This document shows, one piece after another, positions 14,104 through 27,135 of a DNA stretch of 64,000 bases; within the stretch, counting starts at the first letter, position 1, and each line of letters starts with the position of its first letter. Below the pieces are notes generated by a model. It was not told the DNA's origin, ran no database searches, and saw only the letters and a program-made list of their open reading frames with translations. Origin of the DNA: Vespula vulgaris (Eukaryota; Arthropoda; Insecta; Hymenoptera; Vespidae); the NCBI RefSeq assembly GCF_905475345.1, contig NC_066590.1, positions 8,725,001 to 8,789,000 on the forward strand, written 5' to 3'. Position numbers and translations under genes: made by a program.

Positions 14104-14153
<50 letters not shown>

Positions 14154-14220
14154 TTTTTCTGTCTCTGTCTCTGTCTCTGTCTCTGTCTCTGTCTCTATCT
14201 CTATCTGTGTCTTTCTCACT
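14100..14220. repeat. (CT)n then (CTGTCT)n compound microsatellite
   Basis: A CT run passes into CTAT and then about six CTGTCT units. Confidence 0.88.
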
Positions 14221-14300
14221 CTCGTATACAGACACTCTCGTATCTTCCATCTCCGTCTTTTCTATCTACTACTACTCGTTCTCGTTACTTTCTTTGCAAG

Positions 14301-14333
<33 letters not shown>

Positions 14334-14462
14334 TGTATGTGTGTGTGTAGGTGTGTCCTCGGTACTCTCTTTTCTCTCGTGTGTGATAGCCAGTACGGAA
14401 AAAGAGAGGGTGAATTCGAGGAAAAGAGGCCGGCCCGAAGGCAAACGAAGAAGGAAGGGCCC

Positions 14463-14509
14463 GGGGGGTTAGGGTTGGGGTTGGATTGGAGTTGGGGTTG
14501 GGCGGTGGG
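14463..14509 (+). other. G-quadruplex-prone G-run cluster
   Basis: Six runs of three or more G occur within 47 bases, separated by TTA, TT, one 13-base loop, TT and CGGT. This satisfies a relaxed G-quadruplex pattern. Function is not implied. Confidence 0.6.
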
Positions 14510-14518
14510 AGAAAAAAA

Positions 14519-14519
14519 A

Positions 14520-14556
<37 letters not shown>
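14519..14556. repeat. (GAAA)n microsatellite
   Basis: About eight GAAA units directly after the G-rich run. Confidence 0.9.
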
Positions 14557-14701
14557 GCAAAAGAGACGAAAAAGGAGCCGGTGTAATTTTCGCGCGCGCT
14601 CGCGAGGAATCAGACCGGGGCTCTTTTTCATGGACCGTGAGATTGTCTAGTTTTCGCGCATCCCATTGAAATCGAGGCCACGTCGTCGCCGACCCGATCC
14701 T

Positions 14702-14732
<31 letters not shown>

Positions 14733-15359
14733 ATCTCTATCTATCTATCTATCTCTTTCTTTTTCCTTTTTTTACTGTCTCTTTCTTACGGCCCGGTAAT
14801 CTAGCGTGGATGATTGGTGCTTATCGAAAGACTCGTAGATTTTTTCGAGGTTCTTTTCATACCGAAGGATCATCGGATACTTTTTCTTTTTATTTTTCCT
14901 CTCTTCTCTCTCTCTTTTTTTCCCTCTTTCTTTTTTTTTTTTTTTTCTTTCTACTTTCTCAAGAAATTTTCGAGTCGGAGATCGATGGAATCTCGTAATC
15001 GTTCTCATCGAGAACACGTGGTCTCAATTTTCGATTTCTTCTTCTTCTTTCTTTTTCTTTTTTTTTTTTGCTTTTATTCTTTTTTATCTCTTTTCTTTTT
15101 TTCGTCCCTCTATTCTCTGATAATAAGGCAAGTTTAATTCAAGTTTCAAAGTCTTTCGGTTAAGGAAAAAAAAAGAGAGAGAGAGAGAGGAAGAGAGAAG
15201 AGATGCGAACTCACTCGTTAAAAGTTGGCACAGATTTCTGGCGTATCTTTGGGTAATGCTGAAAAGTGATCGTGAAGTGAAACAATAGTAATAATTTTAA
15301 GATCTCGAATTACCTGAGAATAGAAAAGAAATTTTATATATATACATACGTATATATAT

Positions 15360-15428
15360 TTCATTCTTATAAAAATATACATATCATATACGTAGGTATG
15401 TGCGCCTGTACATTTTTATAAGAATGAA
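15360..15428. other. Hairpin with 22-bp stem and 25-nt loop
   Basis: The arm 15360-15381 and the reverse complement of 15407-15428 agree at 21 of 22 positions, leaving a 25-base loop. Size and shape resemble a microRNA precursor stem, but pairing does not continue outside the stem as it does in most true precursors. It could equally be a small foldback element. Confidence 0.5.
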
Positions 15429-16795
15429 TTTTTATTACAGTAATGAAAAGTAATGAAAAGATCGCGATGAGCATTAACCTAACTGTTAATTAAAAAATGG
15501 AATGTAGACCTTTCTGAGATTCGTTGTTAATTTATATAATAAGCAGTACGAAATAGCTAGTACCTATATATTTTGCGTTAATGAAAAGATGATACGAAGC
15601 GTTGTAGATCGTAAAATCTACAAAAACACCCATACGCACACGCACACGTTAACGTAGACGCATACGAACACGCGTATTCGTATGAAACACGCACAGAAAC
15701 GTTTAACGAGATTATATTCTTCTTAACGTGGACTTGCGCCACGTCCAAATTAATTATTATTCCCGTTAAACTAACGTTAAACGTTAAAAAGGAAATGGTA
15801 CCATTGCATTCAACGCGACAATCCTTGCGCGCCATTATATGCTCGGCCACCCGTGGAGAGTCAAAGGAACGATTTATTTACTGCAGGCTACCTCGAAGGC
15901 TAGTCATTAATACCTTCTCCCTTACTTACCAACACTATCATCGCTAGTACAACTACTATTCTATCTCTAAAATACTCGTGCGAGTTCAACTTTAATCGTC
16001 TTATAAAAGTGCACGCAAATTAATCTCTTCCTTACGGCAACTTTGAATCTTCTTTCTCAGCTCTTTCCTTTTCTTTCCTTCTCTTCCTTTTTTCTTTCTT
16101 TCTTTTTTTTTTAATATTCAACAACACAAAGTTAACTATTTATTAATTATTTATTAGGATCTTTTCGACCTTTGTTTACGTAGGAATAATAATAAGGACG
16201 GGGTCTTGCTGAATTTGGACTACATTTGAATCGTTGAAAAAGAAAAAAAAAAGAAAAAGAGGAGAAAAAAAAGAGAGAGAGATTGAGAGAGAAATTAATA
16301 CGAATAAAAATGAGAGTTCTTTCGGATTCTCGAGAATTCAAATCGATCGAAATACCGATTCGAAATGTACAATACGCCCGGGCATAATGCCGTCAATGAA
16401 ATCGTAGTGTTCTATTAGAATTGTAGAGAGGTGGATAGCATCGACGCATTCGATATCACACGTAGTAAACGTCATAACGTGTGTGCCGGCTATGGCAAAT
16501 TCCACGAAACGCCATGCGATCGATCTCGCGGAAGCACATTGTCACCATACGAGAGAGTGCATATATCGCAATTACGCATAACGCATCCTCGACGTAAACC
16601 GAGAGGACTCCCTGCATTTCGTAGGGTGGAAAACAACCATTTCCATTAATTTCCATTAACGGCTGGTATGGGAAGCAGACTAGGAAGAAGGAGAAGAGGT
16701 GGTAGAGGGTGGTGGTGTTGGTGGTGAGGGGGTGGATTGGACTGCACTGTGTTAGAGAATCGTACTCGGCTACTTTACATAGGGACTGCATACAA

Positions 16796-16839
<44 letters not shown>

Positions 16840-17449
16840 TGTAATTGTGTACGTTACACGTCAGAGAATTTCCGAGTAAGCTTTGACTTTTATAACGACG
16901 TTGCTCTCGCACCGAAAACTTTCCAGGATTTGTCCGAAGGGTGAATTACTCTCTCTCTTTCTCTTTCTCTTTCTCTGTCTTTCTCTCTTTTTCTTTTTCC
17001 CTTTCTAACGTTACGTTCTAAAGAGAACGAGAGACTAATTCAAAATTCTCTGTTTATCTTCGGAGTCACGAGAATCGAGTTTAACCACCACTATCGTTCG
17101 TTCTTTTTATAATAATCGTATTCGCTCATTGGAAAATTGTATTATAATAGGTCTATCATACTTATCGATGTAATAAGCTTTCGTATCGCTGGGAAACACT
17201 TCAGTTCATTTCGAAATGAAAAGAATCAATAGGAAAGTGCCAGATATAGAAGTGTGTGGCTAGGTTAGCTATGTATATATGTATCTATATCAAGTCTATG
17301 TATAAGCGTGTTGTATTATAGCCTATCGTTGTTGGCATTAAAAGGGTTGGGCTCGAAGATAAAGTCGAACGTGGGTTCTCAATGTATAGCGCCCGAGTTT
17401 ACTCGGGTATATCTTTTGAAAAATGATAGCGTCGGTCCAGTTCTCTCTC

Positions 17450-17580
17450 GTTCTTTCTCTCTCTCTCTCTCTCTCTCTTGTTCCCTTCTCTTTTCTTTCT
17501 CTTTCTCGTTCTCGTTCTCGTTCTCATTCTCGTTCTCGTCCTCTCTCTCTCTTTTTCTCTTTCTTTCTCTCTCCTCATCC
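17450..17580. repeat. (CT)n and (CGTTCT)n compound microsatellite
   Basis: CT runs flank about six CGTTCT units at 17503-17540. Confidence 0.85.
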
Positions 17581-18550
17581 AATCAAGAAAAGTTCGATGT
17601 TCGATAAGTCGAGAGCTCCCGATCGAGTACCCTTCGATGCTCCGATTTTACGAAAGTTGCTTTTCTCGGATGGTCGAGCATCGAAAAGTCTCGTGAGTTG
17701 AGAAAAGAGCGCCGACGAAGATAGTAGACGCCCCCTCGAATTATTTCCTTTCGATTCCAAAGGACCGGACTATGTAACCGTTTTAGAATCGATACAAATT
17801 ATTACGTACCGCGATAACGTGGAAATAAAATTCTACATTTTTTGTTCACTTCGCATTCGTCGAATTAATAAATATCAGATCTTCGTTTAATCAGATATAA
17901 CGGACCGTAGCGATCTTCAATCGTACGTGATTACGATTACACGAAATTTCTGTTGATATAAGCGATTAACGTTATTTAGTACGAAATATTTTCATATCTT
18001 TCTTTTATTTTATCATTAAACCCGATACTCGATGTATCGTAAAACGAATATTCATATTACGTAAATTACTTCGATGTTTATTTCATTTAAATTTATCGCC
18101 GCTAATATAACCGATCATATTTATACATAAGTATATTTATATTTATCTACACACACACACACACACACGTATCGAGATAAAATGTGTGAAAATATCATCG
18201 CAGATTTTAATCATAGAAATTTATTTTATATAAAACACGATAATTAAAAACTAGATCGGTAGACTCCAACAAATATATTAGCTGACTATTAAGAGAGAAA
18301 AAGAAGAATGAGAGGGACGAACAGGTGAGAGTGTTAGAGCGAATAAAAAATGGTAAACAGAGGTATACAAGAGAACGAAATCGAAAGGACCCTTTTATTT
18401 ATCGGTTCACCGAGCCCATTCGTTCGTAAGGAAAGTATCGACGGTTTTCGGGCAAATGCTATTACAGAAAGGTTTTGCATCGGTGCTCGATAGATCGGCT
18501 CCTTCCGGCGACGATAAACGCGACTACTGTCGATGGTTCGAATGTATTCG

Positions 18551-18622
18551 TGAGACTGTGACTATGATTGCGACTGTGACTCTGATACTGACTGTGATTG
18601 TAACTGAGATTGTGTCTGTCTA
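18551..18622. repeat. TGACTGTGA-type short minisatellite
   Basis: Imperfect repeats of GACTGTGACT and GATTGCGACT make up about 70 bp, ending in GTGTCTGTCT. It lies inside a GC-richer, repeat-poor stretch. Confidence 0.65.
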
Positions 18623-19497
18623 GAGAAGACCCTTTCGCGGGTTTTCCGACCCTACGTTCGAGGATAAAGGATTCGCCGTGAAAAAGAATTGTCTCCGATC
18701 GATAAAGCTGCTCTAGCTCTCCCCCCCTCTCTCTCTCTCTCTCTCTTTCTTCTCTTTTTCTCTCTTTCTGTCTCTCTCTCTCTCTTTTTTTTTTTTTTTT
18801 AATACTCTATCTGTCTCATTTTGCGATGACGCAAATTGGGCTGTGTCAAAGACGAACAAAAATACATGTAGAAAGAAATTATAATGGATTCACGCTCGAA
18901 AACTGCGAGACTGAAGAGAAAGAACGATAAAAAGAGAGAGAAAGAGATAAATAGAAAGAGTGAGAGAGAGAGAGAGGGAGAGGGAGAGTCTGCGGAGAGT
19001 ATTTTTATTTTTTTTTTTATTTTTTTTTCTTTTTTTATGCATCGGTACGGACTGACTAACCAGCCCGTCGACGGGGAAGGGCATTAATTTTCGAGGAAAG
19101 CGCGACAAGAATAAAATTCAGTGCACGATGCAGCTTGAGCACACGAGCTCACGTTCTCTATCTCTGTCTCTGTTTTGTCTATCTCTCTCTCTCTTTCTCT
19201 CTTTCTCTCTCTCTTTCTTTTCCTCCCTCTCTCTCTTTTTCTCTCATTCCCTCTCTTTCGTACGACGTCGTTTAACTCTTCGACGATAGATCGGTGATTT
19301 TTCTTCTTCTTCTTCTTCTTCTTCTTCTTCTTTTCCTTTTCTTTTTTTTTATTTTATTTTCTATCTCTTTTTTTTTTCTTGTCGTTACTCCTTTTACCGG
19401 CTTCGGGTCTTTTCCGTATAAATTAACGTTTGCTCGCGAAATTCTGTTTGCTTTTAGGAAACCGCCAACCGTGAGTGAAAGAGAGATAAAGAGTTAG

Positions 19498-19508
19498 AGA
19501 CAGAGACA

Positions 19509-19585
<77 letters not shown>

Positions 19586-19587
19586 TT
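19498..19587. repeat. (GA)n with GACAGA units
   Basis: GAGACA units pass into GA runs interrupted by AAAG. Confidence 0.88.
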
Positions 19588-20361
19588 CTCGTTATTATTC
19601 TTTGAAAGAAAGTTTTTGTGATTCTTTGGCGAAAAAACGCTTTAAGACTTTCGAAGCGATCTCCGGGTAAAAGTACTACTTCTCTTTCTCTATGTTTGTG
19701 TAATACTGACGTTCGATAATTAAAGTAAACGAGTGGACCTTCTGGTCGGGGAGAAAGAGATAAAGAGATAAAAAGATAGAGTGGCATTGTTTAATGAAGA
19801 GAAAAAGACTGAGTTAGAGAGAGATAGATAGATAGATAGATAGATAGATAAAGAGAGAGAGAGAGAGACCTGTCGAGATCGAAGAAAAGTTAACAATCAT
19901 TAATAATATTTTAATTTAAATAGCCTTTCAAGTAATTTGACGTTAACTTGAACTGCTTCGAAGGAAGAAATGAAAATGATTTAAGTTATACGATAGAGTG
20001 ATAAAAGACGAATGAAATATAAGTTTATTACTATTTATTAATTGACTCGATTTCGAGAAACATAATATGGAAGATGAAATGAAAGAGTTTAGAAAAATAA
20101 AAATGTATGTATAGTATATGTACTTATTTAAAGTGGAGAAAAAAAGTTAAAACGAAAATAGGAGAGAAAAATGATATCGATGGAAATGAAATGAAATTGA
20201 AAAAGTTAACAAAAATATAATTGTACAATACAGTATACCTACATTGACGTTAGCGCGTAAGTAATAGTATTAATTATTAATTATTAAAACAAATATACAA
20301 TATAATGTTCTATACATATGTATAGTATAATACACTTGATTAGTAATTCGTACACACGTAC

Positions 20362-20620
20362 AAATACAATAATTATTGGTTAATAATATTTTATAATTCA
20401 ATTTAATAATAAACGAACGGTAAACGTAAGAATAAAATAATAATGATAAAATAATAAAGAGAAAATGTAAGAATCAAATAATAAAGAATAAAATAATATA
20501 GAGAAAAACGAAAGAAGAAGAAAGAAAATAAATACAATCATTATTGCTTAATAATATTTTATAATTTCATTTAATAATAAACTGACGATAAACGTAAGAA
20601 TGAAATAATAAAGAGAAAAT
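20362..20620. repeat. Direct duplication of ~85 bp, spaced 168 bp
   Basis: AAATACAATAATTATTGGTT at 20362 and AAATACAATCATTATTGCTT at 20530 start two segments. Both continue through TTAATAATATTTTATAATT, TTAATAATAAAC and GTAAACGTAAGAAT-like words with few differences. Confidence 0.85.
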
Positions 20621-20652
20621 GAAAAAAGAAAACGAGTGAAGAGAAAATAGAA

Positions 20653-20713
<61 letters not shown>

Positions 20714-20983
20714 TAAAAAAAAGAATGAAGAAAGAAAGAGAGAAGAGAAGTCGTTCAACTTCGCGATTAGTATGCGACTCCTCGAGAGTTTTCGCACGAT
20801 GACGATGAGCGTTTCCGTGCTCACCCGGTCGACCCTTGGCCGGAGGAAATCAAGGGCGTTTATGGGAATCTCGACGGAAGCACGCGCATCGCTCGTTTCC
20901 GTTCTTAACCATCAATCTCTCTCTTTCTCTTTCTCTCTCTTTCTCTCTCTCGCTATCTGGCTCTTTTGATAAAAGTAAAATTA

Positions 20984-21420
20984 AAAATAACATTTCGTGA
21001 TATTGCATGCACAGAATAGATGTAAACATACACGCATCGTCATTACCATCATCGTCGTCATCATCATCATTTTCATAATCATTATCATCATCATCATTTT
21101 CGTAATCATTATCATCATCGTCGTAATCATCGTCCTAATTATAATTATCATCATTATCATCATTATCATTATCATCATTATTATCGTATATACATTTCTA
21201 AGTACATATGAATTTATGCATGATAATCGTGTGTGTGTGAGCACGGGTATTTAAATACACATGAACAAACATGTATGTATTTATTATAAATATATATATA
21301 TATTTATTTATTTAAATATGTTGGTATTTTATAGTAATGTGTTTATATTTTTATATTATAAATAACATTTCGTGATATTGCATATATATAGTAGATATAA
21401 ACAGACATATCATACCATCG

Positions 21421-21464
<44 letters not shown>

Positions 21465-21600
21465 GTCATCAGCATCGTCATGCATGCATGCATATATTCA
21501 TACATACATACATATGAATGTATGCATAATGACGATATATATACACGTATACCCACACACACAAACATTTATTATATAAATATATTTATATATTATATTT
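20984..21600. repeat. Tandem duplication of a (CAT)n-bearing cassette, spaced 376 bp
   Basis: AAATAACATTTCGTGATATT at 20984 is repeated exactly at 21360. Both are followed by a GCAT/GTAGAT..AAACA.AC segment, a CATCGTCAT array, and a segment with CATATGAAT.TATGCAT. The two (CAT)n arrays have diverged in length and interruptions. Confidence 0.85.
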
Positions 21601-21854
21601 ACTTAAACATATATATATATATTATACAAAAAAAAATAAATATATATTTTTAATTCTCACAAAATGAAAAGAGAAGTTTTGAAGAAAAAAATATTTTGAA
21701 TCGAAAATTTATTTATTCTATATATTCATTATTAAAGTAAAATTAGAAAAAAGATTTCCTTTTCCTTTTAAATAAAAAAAGAAATATATATATATATATA
21801 TACATATACATTTTTTTAAATTTATCTTACTTCCGAAAACACGAAATAATATTA

Positions 21855-21856
21855 TA

Positions 21857-21899
<43 letters not shown>

Positions 21900-21900
21900 A
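21855..21900. repeat. (AAAT)n microsatellite
   Basis: About eleven perfect AAAT units. Confidence 0.92.
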
Positions 21901-22684
21901 GACTGAGCTGAACGATCGGTGAACACGTTCGTTTTCTCGTGGAAAAACGTCGAATGAAAACGGCACGATCGGTCTCGCATATTTTTCACGGATGTCGAGC
22001 GAGACGATAAAATAGCGCAATGGGCAATGTTAAAGCACAGATAATCCAGACACGTGGAACGTGCGGATGACGACTTTCAAGCTCGCTTTTAATATACATT
22101 TATTTGATAAAAAAATCTCATTCTCCGTTTTCCAATTCCCATATCATTCCCTCCCTAGGTTGGTCTTTCCGTTCCTTTCTCGTTCCGTTTCATCCCTCCT
22201 TTACCTCCCCCTTCCTCCCACCGTACCCGTTCCGGCCTATCTCAGCGGATATTAACTTCATTAAGTAGAAAATTCCGAGGTATTTATCTGTGACTTGTCG
22301 ACATTAAAGAAGCTTTTTACCTCTTTTATTTTCCTTCCTTTCGATGCGGCTTTTCCGTGAGCGACTTAATCCTTTGCTCTTTTCTATCCTTTTCTCGTCG
22401 AGTACGATCGATGTCGCTTCATTTATCCGTTCTAGCACGAGCTCTTCTATCGTTCTTTTTTATCTTTTCTTTTCAATTTTCCTTTTTTTTTTTCATTTTC
22501 TTTTTCGTTTTTTTTTTAATTCTTTTTTTGTCTTTCTTCTCTTTTGTCTTTTTTCTTTTCGTTTTTTTTTTTTACGATAATTCTTCATTCCATTTCTTTC
22601 GATTCGTTCTTCTGACAGGTGTTTTCTCTTTTGTTTCTGTTAGTTTTTAAAAAAATAATGTTCTTGTTGTTCCTAATCGATGTT

Positions 22685-22717
<33 letters not shown>

Positions 22718-24484
22718 ATTTTTCTTTCTCTTTCTCTTCGGCATTGGGATCGATGTAGTTTCATTTATTTTTTCGCGTTTTAATCTCTTCTCTTTTGTAG
22801 ATCATTTATCATTTGATTTCTTTCGATCGATTGTTTTCAACTGGTCTCTCGTTATTTGACATAATCGATGTTCTCTTTTCCTCTCTTTTTCTCTCTCAAT
22901 TTTGTTTTTTTCTCTTTCTAATGAAGTTCAGACGTCGAAGGAACTCTACTCGAAAACGTTCATTCGGCCCAGCTTTAAAAAGTTCAGAAAAGTCATCTCG
23001 CTCGGCGAGTATTTGCACGCTAATGAATCGTTGTCTGGTGCAGCTACCCTTTCTCTCTCTCTCTCTCTTTCACTTCTCTCTCGCTTCCACAACCCTTACA
23101 CTTTGTTTGTAGTAAACTCATAAACCGTCCTCTCCCGCAAAATCCGCGAAGTACGCCGAGGGCTTCTCCAAAGACAATGCCTTCTCTCGAATCATATTAA
23201 CGACGAGCTTGTACATGTATATCATCTGTGATATGATATACGGGATAGTTTAGGATATGTGTGTGTGTGTGTGTGTATGCATATATGGATATATATATAT
23301 ATATAGGTTTTAAGATATATATATATATAAGTTTTAAGATGTGTGTGTGTGTATAGTGTGTGTATATAAATGTAGGATGTTTTACAATCGTAAATAAAAA
23401 CTGAACTAATAATAGAAATAGAATTATAAATAAAAAAAGAAATTTAATACAATAAAAATAAAACGTTCGATCGTTTAACGAAATGATTTCGTTCGCCATT
23501 TATGAATTCCATTAAAACAAGTTAAATTTATATTACAATATATTGAAACTAACTGTATAGTTATACCATATTCATATTCAAATTTTAGATATCGCATATA
23601 TATATAACGAACGATAATCCCTTATTTAAAATTTCCGTAATTCGACGAGCCCGAATTAGTTAAGTGGAGCAAGTTTTAGGGGAACCTATTTCCCTATCTA
23701 TCTTTTGTTGAATTTAAGATCTGATCTGTTTCTTCTGGCAACGTGTTCGCGTTCGGTATTACGATAAACGGTCAAGAATTTTTCATGAATTTAAATCAGC
23801 TCGCAACTTGGCAATCACCGAGGTTGGCCGGCATCAGAGAAATATATTACGACTCGGAGTGTATCCAGTGCGAGAGTAAGAGAGAGATAGAGATAAATAG
23901 ATATATACATATACATATATACATATACATATACATATATATATATATATATGCAGAGAGAGAGAGAGAGAGAACATATGGGAATCGTGGAGTCAGCCAA
24001 GTTCACGTAGCATGCGCAAGATATTATCTCGTCGTAGTTTACGTCCCATTATAGCAGTGTATTCCGCGCGGTAGGTACTACCTAGACTAGTCCCGATAAA
24101 CAGGATCATGAAGACATTTGAAATTTTCGGAAAATTTATACCGTACAAGTAGAATATAAGGAAAATTCGAAAATAATGATCTTTCAGTTGCAAGTTTTGC
24201 TTGATATTCGTCAATTTGTTTATCTTAATAGTTTTGTCTATGGAAATAAAGTAAATAATATTTTACTCTTACGTTATACAAATATTATAAATTTTTTTTC
24301 TAAATAGTTAGATATAATATATTTAATAGGTATATATTATACATTCTCTCAATGAGTACGTATATCTGTATCGTTTGAGATCGTTATGGATCACGATGTC
24401 GTGCATGGTACAGTCAACGAAGAAGTAATCTGCATCGTTCTTTTAGAAAGAGATGAGATCGAGTTCTCAGTTACCGCTGTTACA

Positions 24485-24605
24485 TACGTATATATATATA
24501 CGTATATATATATATATATATATATATACGTATATATATACGTATATATATATATATACGTATATATATATATATATATATATACGTAGATAGATAGATA
24601 CATAC
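24485..24605. repeat. (TA)n with CGTATA interruptions
   Basis: TA runs are regularly broken by ACGTATATATA units, then (GATA)n and (CATA)n at the right edge. Confidence 0.88.
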
Positions 24606-24650
24606 ATACATTAGTCATCGTGCGGAGCGAATCTCAATCGACTTTGCAGC

Positions 24651-25270
24651 ATGATTCCTTTTCGAGATCTTTCGTGTTCTCCATAAAGTGTGATCGTAAT
24701 CCGTGAAAAGATGCAAACGAGTTCTTTTACGAGCCGCTAGAAATCTTTTTTTCGATTGTTTTTCCTTTTTTCTTGGTATAAAACGGAAAGAGCGATAGAA
24801 AGAGAGAGAGAGAGAGAGAGAAAAAAGAGTAAATAAAAAATCTGTTAAAGTACGTGGAAACGATACTTGATCGTTCTAATTAACATAATACTAAAATTCT
24901 GTCAATATATCCAAGCGAAGCAGTTCGGCCGAAAATAATAGCACTTAACACGGTTTAATTCCTCTCTCGAAACTAAATTTTACGGATCAAAGGAAAATTC
25001 AGACGATTTTTCCTATAAATTTTTGATCGGAGGTCGAACGGAAATTTAAGGAACTTTTTTTTTTTTACAGTGTCGACTGTAAACTCGACGTACTCGTATT
25101 TTAACGCAATTTTACTTTGAAAGAAAAGAATTTCTTTGAAAGAAAAAGAGAGAGAGAGAGAGAGAGAAGAGATTATTCAGTTTTTTATGAAAAAATTCAA
25201 TGTATTAAATTTTTTTAATTACTTTAGAGAGAAGAGATAAATATAAGTAATTAGATAGATTATAAATTAT

Positions 25271-25319
<49 letters not shown>

Positions 25320-25433
25320 CATAAAAGATGACTTATTAAAGCAACCACGACACGATCTCATTTCTAGTGATTCCCTTTGCACAATTCTCTGCTTGGTGGT
25401 AAACGTGTGTCACTCGATGCTTGAATCTTAAGA

Positions 25434-25485
<52 letters not shown>

Positions 25486-27090
25486 ATCTCTAACTCTTTG
25501 TCTGTCTGTCTTCTATTCACTTTCTCTCGAGCACTCGAGTATTAACCTCGTCTATCCAAGAAGCCTAGTAGTTTAGATCCATCGAATTACAATACACTTA
25601 ATTTGCTAGCATTAACTGGCGAATGATACGACGAAACGTGGCCGTTCGTGCGAGTGATCGTCCTTTAAACTGAATTCGAAATGATGCTTCTAGGATTATT
25701 CGTCGAACTTTCTAATAGTTTCACTGTTTGAACTATCGTCGTTCTTCTTCATTGGTCAATTATCGAAATATCGACTCGTGATTTCGTCTTTGCGATGTAA
25801 GAATCAAATTTTTTTTCTTTTTTTTTTCTTCCTTTTCTCATATTCTTTTTTTTATCCTAATCAATACGTTCTTTTGTCATATTTCTTTTTTTTTACACGA
25901 TCGTTGTTTTTACGCAAGTATCACTATTTAATTTTATCTTAGTTAATATTTCTGCTTTCTTAATCGTTCATTCATACGTACATATATATATATACGCACA
26001 TAGAGAGAGTTGTTGATTATTACTATGATAAGCTTGTCACGATCAGTTTAGCACAAAAATAATCGTATATTATCCAACGTATATGTCAAATCATATAAGA
26101 GTGCATCAAGTCAAAAGTTTCTTTTTTCTTTCTTATCCTTTTTTTTTTTACGAGCCGCGAATCAACATATAGTAGACATTTTTATCATCGCTAACGTTAC
26201 TTTCACTATTACTATGTAACTATTCTCTTCTATTTCTAAGTTATTTCGCATTATTTATACCTCGTAGCATTGCACTGGCATTGCCAATAAATTACGTTCT
26301 CCTTCTCTCCGTCCATTCGTATCTCTCTCTCTCTCTCTCTTTCTTTCTCTTTCTCTCTTTCTCTCTCTCGTGCTTGTGTATGCGTTTACATGAATATAGG
26401 CTGTCTAGACTGGAGACTTTCGCGTCTTTTATTTCCACGGTGGTAAGAAATAAGCGGGCGTAAAGTGTACGCTGTTCTCGAAAGCGTCCGACCACTTTTT
26501 ACGGCAAGAAATGCGTGTGCATTTAAAAGCACTCTTCAAGTACGGGGCGAAGTGAATATTTTCTTCTCGCTTTGAAACACGAGCAAAACTTGGCCACCGG
26601 AGTTGATGAGAGAAAGAGAGAGAGAAGGATGTCGTGTTCTCTCTCTTTCTCTCTCTTTCTCTCTCTTTCTCGCTAACTCTGTTGCTTTCTCATTCACTTT
26701 GTGTTTCCGCGAGAGACGAGATTTACGAGGCGATGTCATCCACCACAGGGTAGCTAGTCGGTACGTCGTGATAGATAAATCTGTAACTTGTCTATGTCAA
26801 AACCGAGAGGCTCCCGTAAGTGACAGCACGAGGAGGTTCATTAACGTGTAATATATACAGAAGGAGAGAGTGAGCTAGGAGGGTCGGAGACTCGATTGGT
26901 ACTCACGAAGCATAAGAGCCCGCATTAACGATGAACTACGACTACGACTACGATTATACAGATAAGAGAACGTCTATTGTAAAATATAATAAAACGATAC
27001 AAAAGATTTGAACGTCTAATCGTAATAATCGAATAAGTGATCTCATCGTTCTTCGATCTTCATTTCTCGACTCGATTCTTCGAAATTTAT

Positions 27091-27135
<45 letters not shown>

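Larger units (their letters stand above)
9501..14110. other. Non-coding block dominated by (GA)n and (CT)n
   Basis: It opens with (CT)n at 9525-9581, then (GT)n at 10030-10070 and a very long purine-rich region at 11550-12111. An AT-rich stretch with (TA)n and (AAT)n follows at 12250-12545. Positions 12340-12500 contain repeated GATAATTATC-like palindromic words. Positions 13600-14110 are GC-richer and hold a trinucleotide-based minisatellite. The long frames here encode only Ser/Leu or Arg/Glu runs. Confidence 0.55.
14111..19600. other. Non-coding block with CpG-rich patches and a hairpin
   Basis: Pyrimidine microsatellites at 14110-14220 lead into a CpG-rich patch at 14400-14700 that carries a G-rich run and (GAAA)n. 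Positions 15100-16400 are AT-rich with a strong hairpin at 15360-15428. Positions 16430-16670 are GC-richer. (CT)n with (CGTTCT)n occupies 17450-17580. Positions 18360-18720 are GC-richer with a short minisatellite, and mixed (CT)n/(GA)n fills 18720-19600. Confidence 0.55.
19601..24650. other. Non-coding block with two local duplications
   Basis: Contents in order: (GATA)n at 19825-19855, AT-rich sequence with a duplication at 20362-20620, (GA)n at 20655-20708, and a GC-richer island at 20760-20910. Then a duplicated cassette with (CAT)n arrays at 20984-21600, (AAAT)n at 21855-21900, unique sequence with T/C tracts at 22020-23180, and TG/TA dinucleotide runs at 23255-23345, 23895-23980 and 24485-24605. 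Confidence 0.55.

Noticed and set aside
13949..14669. Overlapping plus-strand frames of 133 and 217 residues
   Set aside because: Both pass through CT, CTGTCT and GAAA microsatellites, and no recognisable domain is present in the remaining unique parts.
16431..16791. Opposing open frames in a GC-richer segment
   Set aside because: Frames on both strands are open with no domain or splice evidence; compositional effect is the simpler explanation.
21035..21475. Regular CAT/ATC arrays considered as a CRISPR-like array
   Set aside because: They are trinucleotide microsatellites without unique spacers, in a eukaryotic setting.
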